64,000 bases of DNA from Lasiosphaeris hirsuta (taxonomy: Eukaryota > Ascomycota > Sordariomycetes > Sordariales > Lasiosphaeriaceae): positions 3,844,001 through 3,908,000 of the forward strand of contig JAUKUA010000007.1 of assembly GCA_030549175.1 (NCBI GenBank), in the 5' to 3' direction. Positions 45,812 through 55,292 of the stretch are shown here, piece after piece. The notes below the pieces were generated by a model that worked only from the letters and a program-made list of their open reading frames with translations, ran no database searches and was not told the DNA's origin. Both the position numbers and the translations under genes were made by a program. The stretch's first letter is position 1. Every line of letters begins with the position of its first letter.

Positions 45812-47930
45812 GTTGGCGGCCGGATTTTGATGGATGGGCTGTTGATGTGTGTGTTGTTGTTGATGGATGGGTTGCAATTTGTTGATGGACGGACGCGGAC
45901 GGCCGGAAAGGAGGGAGGGTCGGATTCGGGTAGCATTGGTCAAAATATACACGCGCTGGCAAGCAGAGTCACAAGGCTGTGTGTGCTATCGTTTGCGCAA
46001 CGAGTTGCGAGCCAGGTTCAGGGGGTTGACGTGCACCTTGGTGCACTCCATGGATTACGCTTTGACTACTTCATCGATACGCGCGTATCCCACTATCTTG
46101 ATCATGCAGTACAGGCAGCATACAACACCACGAGCACGGGTTAGTGGGATACTCATCGGGGGTTCCACGTCGGCAGAAAGGGGGTTTGCTCTTTCCGTCC
46201 CAGCTGCCGGACTGCGGCGTAGACTGGTTGACTCATCCCTGAATCCCGAATCCTCACCGAATTTTTTTTATCTACACGATGGAAATTGGCCTGGGTGAAG
46301 TACCCGCATGACGAAAGGAAATGGTGCCGGTCGCTCTGAGGGTGAGAGGATGTTGTTGGAATTTTGACGTGTTTCGGATATAGCTCCATCTGCAAAGTCT
46401 CTCCCCATCTGATTGGCCGCAGCCAGCCCAACTGCCTTTTCCGCGCCTCGCTCGCTTATCCGAGTCCTGGTCCATCAGGATGCTTTTGTTTTTGTGGCTG
46501 TCTGTTTTCGTGAGAGTTGGGCGTGATAGCAGATATGGATTACCAACTTTTTCGCTGTTTTCTTCCTCCACCCTTTGGCTACAAAAGCTGTCAGGGCTGT
46601 CTGTCAGAGGCCGTCAACGGGCCGTCAGCAACGAAAAGGCGCCACCTACTACGGAGTATCACGGTCGCACATCAATTGAACACCAGGCAATTCGGCACTA
46701 CCGCAGCGATGCAAATCGCACAAATGTTCAAAATTGCAATAAAAGGCACATTGACACCATAGCCATCCGCCTGACATACAAGGCTGCAAGTGGTGGGCGG
46801 TGGGCAGTTGGCAGTGTTGTGGTTCGTGCGTGGCTTGACAGGGTGGCAGTATTGGCACGCCTTCTGCTCACTTTTCACAAGCGGGGCGCCAAGCCCGGCT
46901 CCCATAGGCCGCATCAGGCTCAACAGCAAGCACTTCTCCATCAAACACCCTCTTTTAGACCCTCTTTTATAATACTATTCTAATAATTTTACCGCTGAGA
47001 AATTACAGCACTAAGAATTTAAAAGGTTAAAGTAGGTACAGGTATCGTTCAGATAGTCTTCATAGAATTTGAGGCAGAAAGTGGTTGAACGGTTTGATTG
47101 GTTCAATTGAGATGCGGCCTATAAGAACCTGGCTTGGCGCCCCGCTCGTGACATTGCTCAGCTTCGGATGGCAAGAGCTGACTGACTACCTACCTAGCTA
47201 ATCGACTGCATCATCACCAATCTTCCAAATCCGGAAACGAGACAATATCAGCTCTTCGCAGATGTTTTGGCAACCCCGGAATTTCTTTGATCGACAAGCG
47301 ACCGTACTCGTTCAAAGGAGCAGGCCACTTGATGGAAGGATGGCCGTTCGAGTCTGGGGCCGGCTTTCTCGTCTCTCCCGGGCCGGGCCTGTCTGCGGTG
47401 GTAGCTTCGGTGGTGAAGACCGGCCAGGTGCGCCAGGTCTTGGGTAAGTCAGGATCTGAAAGCTTGAAAAGACGAATCTGGGCTCACGAAATTTCCGTTT
47501 TCGTACCTCGCACATGACATTGCTCACCCTGGCTCAGGCTGGCTCACCCTTGCTCACCCTAATTACCGTTTTCGGCAGGCTGCACCGCAGTATGCTGAAT
47601 TGCTTCAGCTCTAGCCGAGTAGGCCCAGAATTAGTCCTATATATAAAGTGGTTAAAATAGGTCCTATTTTTGCAGTCTTGGCTTTCCTCTTACATTTTCG
47701 TACTACTTACCTGACCGCTGGAGAAATAAGTCAGCCTCTGTCCTTTAATTCCCCCCCTTATATGTCCTACTAACAATCCTATTGCTGTTTAGTCCTAAAT
47801 TCACCAACAATCCTCGATAAAACGCTAAGATTCTGCAGACACCGTTATTACGCGGGCTAAGAGGAGAGGTCTCACAGCAGACCGCTCCAAGATCAACCTT
47901 CAAGCAGTTCGAGGGAATCTAAGGCCCAAG
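45812..47930. other. Spacer, AT-rich toward its right half
   Basis: No supported gene. From about 46960 base composition shifts to AT-rich with many stops (TTTTATAATACTATTCTAAT), unlike the GC-rich surroundings. This is typical of old repeat sequence damaged by RIP. GGCTCACCCT/TGCTCACCCT units recur at 47521-47560. Confidence 0.4.
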
Positions 47931-48185
47931 AGCTGAAAAGACTATTCACAAATACTTACAGTATGACATTCGTAAGCTAAAAGAGATAGAAGCACTCTTA
48001 CCACTACTCCTAGATATTTCATAAGAAGACCTACGGTTTCGCTCAATTCTACTTTTTATACAGCTACTGGATAACAAGCAAGGAGGCGTGGACTGCCAGA
48101 ACCATACCGATAAACGCCAGGTTCTATTCCGCTATACTCCTGTTTTCATTCGTTATGCCGTCGCCTATATAGGATAGGCATAGGA
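47931..48185 (+). pseudogene. Unidentified decayed coding segment
   Basis: One plus-strand frame reads KTIHKYLQYDIRKLKEIEAL, LPLLLDIS, then TAA (48022-48024), EDLRFRSILLFIQLLDNKQG, and VLFRYTPVFIRYAVAYI before further stops. The text is strongly protein-like, and the stop is explained by CAA to TAA, but I do not recognise the family. Neighbouring frames give nothing. Confidence 0.4.
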
Positions 48186-48196
48186 TATTACCCTGT

Positions 48197-48424
48197 TCAC
48201 CTCGGACGAACACCCACCAGGTAAGCGTAGTACTTAGTCAGATCCCCACTGAGGTTGTCGAGACCGAAGGCAAAGTTTTTTGTGAGAGCCTCGGTCTCAG
48301 CATTGTACTTGGTAATGCCAGTTCCCGAGCGATAGATCTCGCTGACGGTCTTGCACAACTTGAGGCCAAAGTCCAGAAACTGGGTGATGTTCCCGGCCAA
48401 GCCTAGCGCCACCGTGGCTTCCAT
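48197..48424 (-). pseudogene. Truncated N-terminus of a STAND/NLR-type protein
   Basis: From ATG 48424 the frame encodes MEATVALGLAGNITQFLDFG, then LKLCKTVSEIYRSGTG and ETEALTK. This is the classic helical N-terminal domain of fungal STAND (NACHT/NLR-like) proteins (family MEALAALGLAANIVQFVDFG...EIYxSG). It stops after 75 residues, and no NACHT P-loop follows; the neighbouring sequence is unrelated AT-rich material. It is likely a 5' fragment left by an insertion or deletion. Confidence 0.65.
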
Positions 48425-49193
48425 CGCCCTCGCTGCGTTTGTTTATGACACTAAGTACATGTACCAGGGGAAAATCAAAACCGCGAAGGCGATCATAAAG
48501 GACCGAGCGGGCACGAAGGGTGAGACCGCGTCGATGGGGTTGGCGTCCGGAAGGCGAGGAAGGAGGAGGGCTGGTGCAGGCCAGGCAGTAGGGTGTAATG
48601 GAGCCCAAGGAAAGCTCAACTCTGATTGGCATACCCCTGGCAAAGAGCCCTGCCCAATTCCCAACGACAGCTTCGCTTATCTGATCTGCACGTCAGGCAC
48701 AAACCTAGAGCAATTTGACAGTTCGTCGGTAGCAAGCTATCAATTCCTTTAGTATTTGTGCTCAATACAATATCACATGACTCCCAGGAGAACACCTCTT
48801 TTTCCTGTCAAAATGTTGGCGACTGATGGACAAAAGAACAAGGACTGATATTAATTTTGTTATGATAGGTATATACCGAGGGCCGGCGAGTAATCCATCA
48901 TAAATACATCTACTAGGTACCTATACAGCGCGCATAATGCCCTTGTTGCACAAACCCGATTACAATTGTCACTGCTCAACACCAATGAATGATTCACCAT
49001 TTCCTTTTAAACTGCTGAGAAAATCTACAGGTAGCTCCTTTTCATGTTTCGCAGACTGGAGTACGAGCCCCCTCCCCACTAGAAGTTAGCGCTCGGGCGC
49101 CATGGCGAGTTCGCAGCCCTGCTAATCTGAATAGTAAAAGTGGTAGTCGGCGCTGTCGATAATGTCCCTGCAGCTGGTCGGGCCGTCATCATG
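48425..49193. other. Spacer
   Basis: The first part would be the promoter of the truncated NLR; the rest is the 3' flank of the exonuclease gene. Nothing else is supported. Confidence 0.4.
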
Positions 49194-50039
49194 CTAGTCA
49201 TCTTCACACCAGTCGTCATCAAGATCCCTCATCATCTCCTCTGCCTGCCGCTCCATCATTTCATCTTCGAGCCTGTCAAGAAATTCATCATAGGACATCT
49301 TCTTCGCTCCACCGCCTTCTCCCCATGGCCCCAACGCCTTCGTTGGGCCCTGAGGTTCATACGCGGGCGAGCACGCCTCGTCAACCCGCCGCAAACTCTC
49401 CTCCTTCGCCTTGGACAGCCAGTCCCCTTTGATGCGTTGCAAGTAAAAGGCATGTAGATCCGGGAGAAGAACAACGTCGTTGACGCAGTAGTTGAGCGTC
49501 CCAGGCGCCATCGGACGCACATCGAAGATCTTGGTCGGCATGAGACGCTTGGTGTCCTCCTTGCAGCGAAGCCAACTATTCAATTCTGCAGCGCCAAGAT
49601 TCAGGTCCAGTTTGATGGCCTTTTCCAGCCCACAGAGGTACTTCTTGCTGCCGGAACGGGACGCATTCTCGAGCAGCTGGATGTCAACCACGCCGGCGAG
49701 ACGGACTTGATGATGCGCCCAGAGGGCGTCGGCGTCGTTGCGTGTATCCCATAGGCATTTTGGGATGGCGGGGTCCTCGAAAACGGATTTGAGGGACTTG
49801 CCCTCTTGGGAGGTCGTGGTGAAGGCCGATCGACCCAGAGCGAGCACGTCAATCACTCTGACCGCGCCTCGAAGGTGGGGGAGGATGGTGATGAGGGAGA
49901 TGGCTCCGTGCCGGCAGAGATTGTTACCTTCCAAATCCAAGTACAGCGTGGTAAAAGGTTGGATGGAAGAAAGGAACGCCTTGAGCTGCTCGGTGGATGC
50001 GATGAGGGTCGCCGTCGACGCCGATGTGGAGGCGGCCAT
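49194..50039 (-). CDS. 3'-5' exonuclease (DEDDy, RNase D/EXD-like)
   Basis: Single exon, 281 residues, ATG at 50039 (MAASTSASTATL). Exonuclease motif I is LYLDLEGNNL (D-x-E), motif II is WDTRNDADALWAHH (Asp), and motif III is LNYCVNDVVLLPDLHAFY (Y-x3-D). These metal-binding acids define DEDDy exonucleases of the RNase D / EXD group, which trim RNA or DNA 3' ends. SGSKKYLCGLEKAIKLDL lies between motifs II and III as in the family. The C-terminus is acidic (DLDDDWCEDD). No targeting signal is obvious. All catalytic residues are present, so it is probably active. Confidence 0.88.
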   Translation of the reverse strand: MAASTSASTATLIASTEQLKAFLSSIQPFTTLYLDLEGNNLCRHGAISLITILPHLRGAVRVIDVLALGRSAFTTTSQEGKSLKSVFEDPAIPKCLWDTRNDADALWAHHQVRLAGVVDIQLLENASRSGSKKYLCGLEKAIKLDLNLGAAELNSWLRCKEDTKRLMPTKIFDVRPMAPGTLNYCVNDVVLLPDLHAFYLQRIKGDWLSKAKEESLRRVDEACSPAYEPQGPTKALGPWGEGGGAKKMSYDEFLDRLEDEMMERQAEEMMRDLDDDWCEDD

Positions 50040-51109
50040 GTTGCGTGAATGCGCAAGCGGCTTTACGTTTATGATGAGAGAAGTTGACAAAGCTGAACAC
50101 CGTTCAATTTTATAGTGCCCTGTGTTCTTCGTTGACAGAAAATTTCATGTTTGAAATACTGCTGAAATAGATGAGGCTATTTTGTCTTGTCATTCTGATG
50201 TGTTTCTTTGTTCGGCCGCCCTCGCCTGCGGGGTAGGCATCAATGTTGTGTCTTGGTCCAAAACCAAGCGGAACGGACAAATTTTCGCCCGTTTTTATGT
50301 TACCAAGACATGCCGACCTATCTGAGATACGCTGTGCAACATTGATTTGGCGTCGATAGGCGGCCATGGACTGGTGGGGAGCCAAAATCTGACGTGGAAC
50401 AGAAATCAAGAGTCGTACCCATCAAAATGACTCTTCAAAATTCACATCTCACTTCCAAATACGCTTTGGGGAAATTTCAGAAGAGCAAAGTGACGCTACA
50501 CCAGCAGCTTATCATACCTTAGCTCCATTTCCCCAATTCAGCCAATCCAGTACGCACGATGTTCTCGTCGGAAAGAGATGAATGACGGCCCGCGTGCTAG
50601 TATCCGTATTTTAGCGTGCTCCTTCACGTATGCAGGGACTCAGCCTATGCGAAGCTTGTGAAGCGAGAAGAGCATTGGCCCGAGGGATGGTTTCTTTTGA
50701 TTAGTGGCCTTGTCTGCCAAAGAGATCGCATCATTTCTGACTGATGTCTTAGGATGCAGGAGGGAACCGTCCTTTGGTAGTTGAGGGCATGGGTCCAGGC
50801 GTGCCTTTTCTTTCTTTTGCCCCTGGTGCACCACAGTCACTTCCTACAATGCGTTCTTTTGTCTTGATTCTTCTTGTTCTCGGAAGTGTCGGTTTCGTTT
50901 TTGAGGTAACAAACACTTTGACTCCGTAGTGTTCACGTCTGCCTCCTGAATAGATGCTAAGTTTTATCTTTTTTTAGTGCCACCAGCGACACCGGCACGG
51001 TTCTCTCGCTCTGACAGCGTATAACGAGAACGAATTTTCAACTTTTCCGCCTGGCCGCGTCAGGCACTCTTCTCTTCCATCAATCCATCAAAAGACATGC
51101 AGGTTTAGC
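50040..51109. other. Spacer
   Basis: No gene is supported. It holds the exonuclease promoter and a TTTTATCTTTTTTTAG stretch near 50962 just before the lectin-like pseudogene. Confidence 0.4.
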
Positions 51110-52069
51110 TCTATTACCTCTCCGACTTTATCATCGAGCTCGTCGGCATTTGCTCCGGCGTCTCGTGCAGATGGAAGAACAATAACGGCCTCGATAAGGT
51201 CACGGTATCATCCACATCCGGACTGGCTGCTACAACCTCGGGCAGTATTGGATCGCAAATGGGGCTCCCGGATTTATTACCTGGACAGCACCTCTTCCTT
51301 CTCCGAGATCGCCTACAACAACGGGTCACGATGGACAGACGGCAAAGCCATCGGGCCCAAAGCCGCAGCTGGTTCAAACTTGGCCGTGTCCGTGGAGCCT
51401 GACAGAGGGAACTAGGAGGTTTACTACACGGCAACCGACGGCGCAGTTTCAAGGGTCATCTACGACAGCACATAAAAAACATGGTCACCAGGTAAGTCAC
51501 CCCCTCAACCACCAAAACAAACCTAACCCCCCCCCCCCCAACCGACACAATAAAACCCGCCCTCACTGCAATCGCCCTCGCCAACCCATCCTCCCGCGGA
51601 ATCTCTCTCATCGACGCAACCAAACACATCGAAGCCATGACCTTCCAGAACGGCGTCTGCGCCTCCCAGGCCGTCTCAACAGCCCTCGCCGCGACGACGT
51701 GGCTGACCAAGGCGAGGCTGTTCTACGTCTCTGACGCCGGGGATCTGGTCGAGGCGAGCATGAAGGGAAGCAGCGAATTTTATACCATCAAGAAGGTAGC
51801 GCTAGGCGCAGCGAGGAACGGCACAGCGCCTGCACCTGCGGTTCCGTCGGTGGTCGGGGCGGCGCCGAGTGGGAGTTCGGTTGTGGGTGGGGGAAGTTTA
51901 GGGGGGGGTGGGGGTTGGGAATGGTGCGGGTGGTGGGACGGATAGGAAGGCGGGGATGGGGAATAGCGATGTTATTGCGCTTGCTGTTAGGATTCCGTCG
52001 GCGGTTACGACTTTTGTGGTGGCTTGGTGTTGCGAGGAATACTGCGCTACTGGCCTGAATATGAGATAA
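51110..52069 (+). pseudogene. Lectin-like (fucose-lectin-type) protein with C-terminal membrane span, broken
   Basis: Protein-like segments: KVTVSSTSGLAATTSGS, then (next frame) YYLDSTSSFSEIAYNNGSRW and VSVEPDRGN followed by TAG 51413-51415, EVYYTATDGAVSRVIYDST followed by TAA 51473-51475, and KTWSPG at an intron donor (GTAAGT, 51484). After an intron come ALTAIALANPSSRGISLIDA, ATTWLTKARLFYVSDAGDLVE, and a Gly-rich stretch broken by a frameshift in a G run. The next frame has VIALAVGIPSAVTTFVVAW, a membrane span. Beta-propeller-like repeats with W/Y-rich blades resemble fungal fucose-specific lectins (recall, moderate). Both stops are CAG/CAA with C-to-T. Confidence 0.5.
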
Positions 52070-54149
52070 ATTCCAATAATTTTGGATGGAATAAAGAGAA
52101 ACAAAAACTTGCACCTGATGTCCGAATAAGTGCAGGTGAAACAGCCTTATGTTTTACACCAAAATTGCCCTCAGCAATCTCCATGTTCGTGCGTGACCCT
52201 GAGCCGCCCCTGAGCTATGGGTGAGCCTAGCCTGCACAGCAGTGTGGCCCAATTTTGGACCTCGAATAAAGTTGCCATTCGGAGATTCCGGTGCGTTCCT
52301 CGGTTTATGTTAACCATACCGCGTAGGTTGCGGTTACGTCAGTGGTTGTGATGTAGGTGAACGTAGAATAACCGGTGTGTATATTAGCTACCTCTAGTAC
52401 GTGATAATAGTTGCCTGGTCCAGGTTGAGATTTCGGTCCCTACAATTGTTATAACTGGGAATAAGCATTATGCACCACACTTGGATTCCTACTTCTTAAA
52501 CAAGCTCACTCATCACCCCTCCACACGTGTGTAACTTTGACCCCAAAGCTTGGTGACCATGTCCAAAGACCCTAAAACAATCGCTTTACTTGCACGCCTA
52601 CACCGCCGACCCCGAGACTTTGCCCTTACATACCGGGGCAATATGGCTGCCTCTGATCGGAAATCTACCGCCAATTCCGAGCACCAAACCCGTGGAGGAC
52701 ATATGAAAAATGGCACGAACGATATGGGCCAAGGTCGCTAAATATAGGTCTAATCTACTTGCCGATATTGAGTAATTCGGAGCACCGTTCGAAGATGGTG
52801 ACGAGAATTTATCCCCCCTATTTAACACTCGATTACCAAGTTCGTGGATAGATTCTGCCTTGGTGCAGCTGGTGATATGGCCGAGATAACAACTAAGAAA
52901 ATTACTTTGGGACCATTACATTACAAGCAAGCCCGCAACACACGCCAACCATCAGATCTCTCTCTCTCCCACCCGCAGCACTCGCTACCGCTGCACCGCT
53001 CCTGACGTGCTGCACTACAACGCCCCAAACTTTCGATGCCCACAGTTGGAGTCTGGAAATAGTAATCAAAATGTCGCCTTCTGTTGGGCTGGGTGGCCGG
53101 AGGAAAAGAAGGTCGAACTAAGGTACTAAAAACCCCCTTTCGGAGGAGCCGACTTGGCTGCTGTCTTGCGGGTTAGGGTTACGGTTACTCCACCAGGATG
53201 AAGGCAGAGGAAGGATGAGAGGAAGGCGCTTCCGGGCTTTTTTGACGCACTTCGGTTCTTCCAAGTTCATCTCGATGGGAATTTCGTTCGAAAGTGCTCC
53301 CTCCACGACTGACCCGGCTGACCTCGCTCAGGTACCACCAAACCGCACAGTTTGAGACCAACTTGTTTCCTCCAACTGGGTTGGTCCCCGCATAACATGC
53401 CGCCGCTTGATACTCACTCATGCCCGCCAGCATGACTTTCCTAACCTAGCTTCATGCAGAGCGTCTTCCTGCGACTGGCCTTCGGATGACGGTTGGCGGT
53501 AATCGTTTGGTTGAATGTGGCGGGGCTGTGCAGAGCCTTGCTGGAGCAGGCACTTGGGTGAAACTGCGGGCCGATGGCGAGGCAGACTCCCCAGCGTTCA
53601 TGAATTTGACGACCAGTAGGTTCAATCGGTAGGTTTGCTTCTTTCAGCCCCTCCCTGGCAGCCTAGAAGGCGTTGTCATACTAAAAAACCCGGCTATGCC
53701 CCCCCCCCCCCCCCCCCCCCCCAGTCTTCGAGAGCACTCTCCGTACAACACATAAGCAAAAAGCTCCCGCCTCCAAACTCCCGAGCCGAGCTCCCAAACT
53801 CGCAGTTTCTCGCAACTCTCTTCGGTCGACCAAACTGGGCCATTGAGGTGGGTTTGGAATACTTTCAGAGTGCCCTTGGACAGAACTTGGTCCCCGGACA
53901 CGGTGGAGCAAGCCGGGCAGCACGAGGCAAATGGCAACAGGTGTGGATTCAGAACGATTTTTCTCGAGCATCATCCACTCATAAGGTGAATACTAATGAT
54001 ATGTATCCTCCAAGGAGACAGAGAAGAAAACCAGCCCACATCCTCCTCCGCCATCCGTTTTGTCCATCCGAGCCGAGCCCAACCGCGCCATATCCCCTAA
54101 AAGTCCGGCCAGCGGAGGGAAACACGTTATTTTTGGCTACCCCTATGCC
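52070..54149. other. Spacer with telomere-like motif and long C run
   Basis: No gene is supported. GGGTTAGGGTTACGGTTAC occurs at 53170-53188 (two TTAGGG-like units plus degenerate ones). A 24-nt C run lies at 53699-53722. Several plus-strand frames near 53635-54234 are low-complexity. Confidence 0.45.
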
Positions 54150-55292
54150 TCAGCCGAAGAACTCAGCTCCGTCAGTGACATCCTCGTTCGCGGGGGTTTG
54201 TTCTCCATTTGCCCAAAACGCTTCGTCGAAATGATAACTATCCTCGAAGTGGTGACCTTGCTCGAGATGATCGAAATCCATCATCACCATCAAATCGTCT
54301 GTTGGACATGGGGGAAAGACTTGGGATGATGCAGCCCCATCCTGGCCCTCAATGGCTGTCAAGACATCCTTGAGCCAAGCTTCAAGTTCGGCTTCAACAC
54401 GACGCAACTCCGCTTTGGCAGTCAGCTGCTCGGCATCCTGCACCACAGCTCCAGCCGCCGGCTCTCCTCCCGCCTGCCTTCGCCAGAAACCCGCGCAATT
54501 CTTTGAGTTCTTGTGGTTCTCAAGGTTGTCTTTGCGCCCGTTGGCAATCATCTGCGTGCAGCCGTCCTCGTCACATCGGATCCCAGGTTTGCTTCGTCTC
54601 ATCTTGTGGAGCCTGTGGAGCCTTAACACCCGCGCCCGACCCTCAGGGGTATGCTTCCCGGCCGACTTATATATGCATCCTGGATCCTCGCATAACTCGC
54701 ATGGGCGCTCGGAGTTCGATGATATGGCGTCGTTGCGGTCGGACCGTCCTGTTCCAGCCCTTTCGAAGGCTTGGCTCTGGACCTCAAGTCTGGTTGCTTG
54801 GGCTTCGAGTTGTTGTTGTTGTTGTTGTTGTTGGTATCGGGCTGCTTGATCACCGGAATGGTGTCGAGGGGGAAGGGTCGGGCCAGGTGGCCGGAACTCG
54901 GACGGGGGTGTGGGTATCGACTGGGTCCCCGTTGAGCGAACGACCGTGACAGGTACGGATGGAGCCACATATCCGTATGTGGCTGGATCCTGGCACCAAC
55001 GCGCTGGGGCGAAGATGGACTGGGGAGCTGTCCCTTGGAAATCTGTGTACGCGGAGCTGGGAGAGCCCGAGTACTGATCACTGGGAGAAACCGGGTTTGA
55101 CCAAGCGCCGCTATGCTGTGAAGAGGTCCCACTGCTACCGCTACCTGGGGTGGCGTACGGAAGGCAAGGCGGGGTTGAGACCTCGAGGGGCGGAGAGGGA
55201 GCTTGGGCATCTTGGACACGGGGAACGGGCGCGATCGGGCGAAACAAGGAGTTCGATGGCTGTGCGACTTTTGAGCGTCTGGAAGCACCCAT
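54150..55292 (-). CDS. Putative zinc-finger-like regulator with polyQ and acidic tail
   Basis: Single exon, 380 residues, ATG at 55292 (MGASRRSKVAQPSNSLFRP). A Pro/Ser/Tyr-rich N-terminal half is followed by a polyglutamine tract coded by CAA repeats (about 54808-54832). Two Cys/His segments follow: CELCEDPGCIYKSAGKHTPE and CDEDGCTQMIANGRKDNLEN ending HKNSKNC. The latter is a C2H2-like spacing (C-x4-C...H...C). The C-terminus has a helix (LRRVEAELEAWLKDVL) and an acidic, aromatic tail (MMDFDHLEQGHHFEDSYHFD) like an activation region. Likely a fungal transcription regulator of unknown target. Confidence 0.7.
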   Translation of the reverse strand: MGASRRSKVAQPSNSLFRPIAPVPRVQDAQAPSPPLEVSTPPCLPYATPGSGSSGTSSQHSGAWSNPVSPSDQYSGSPSSAYTDFQGTAPQSIFAPARWCQDPATYGYVAPSVPVTVVRSTGTQSIPTPPSEFRPPGPTLPPRHHSGDQAARYQQQQQQQQLEAQATRLEVQSQAFERAGTGRSDRNDAISSNSERPCELCEDPGCIYKSAGKHTPEGRARVLRLHRLHKMRRSKPGIRCDEDGCTQMIANGRKDNLENHKNSKNCAGFWRRQAGGEPAAGAVVQDAEQLTAKAELRRVEAELEAWLKDVLTAIEGQDGAASSQVFPPCPTDDLMVMMDFDHLEQGHHFEDSYHFDEAFWANGEQTPANEDVTDGAEFFG

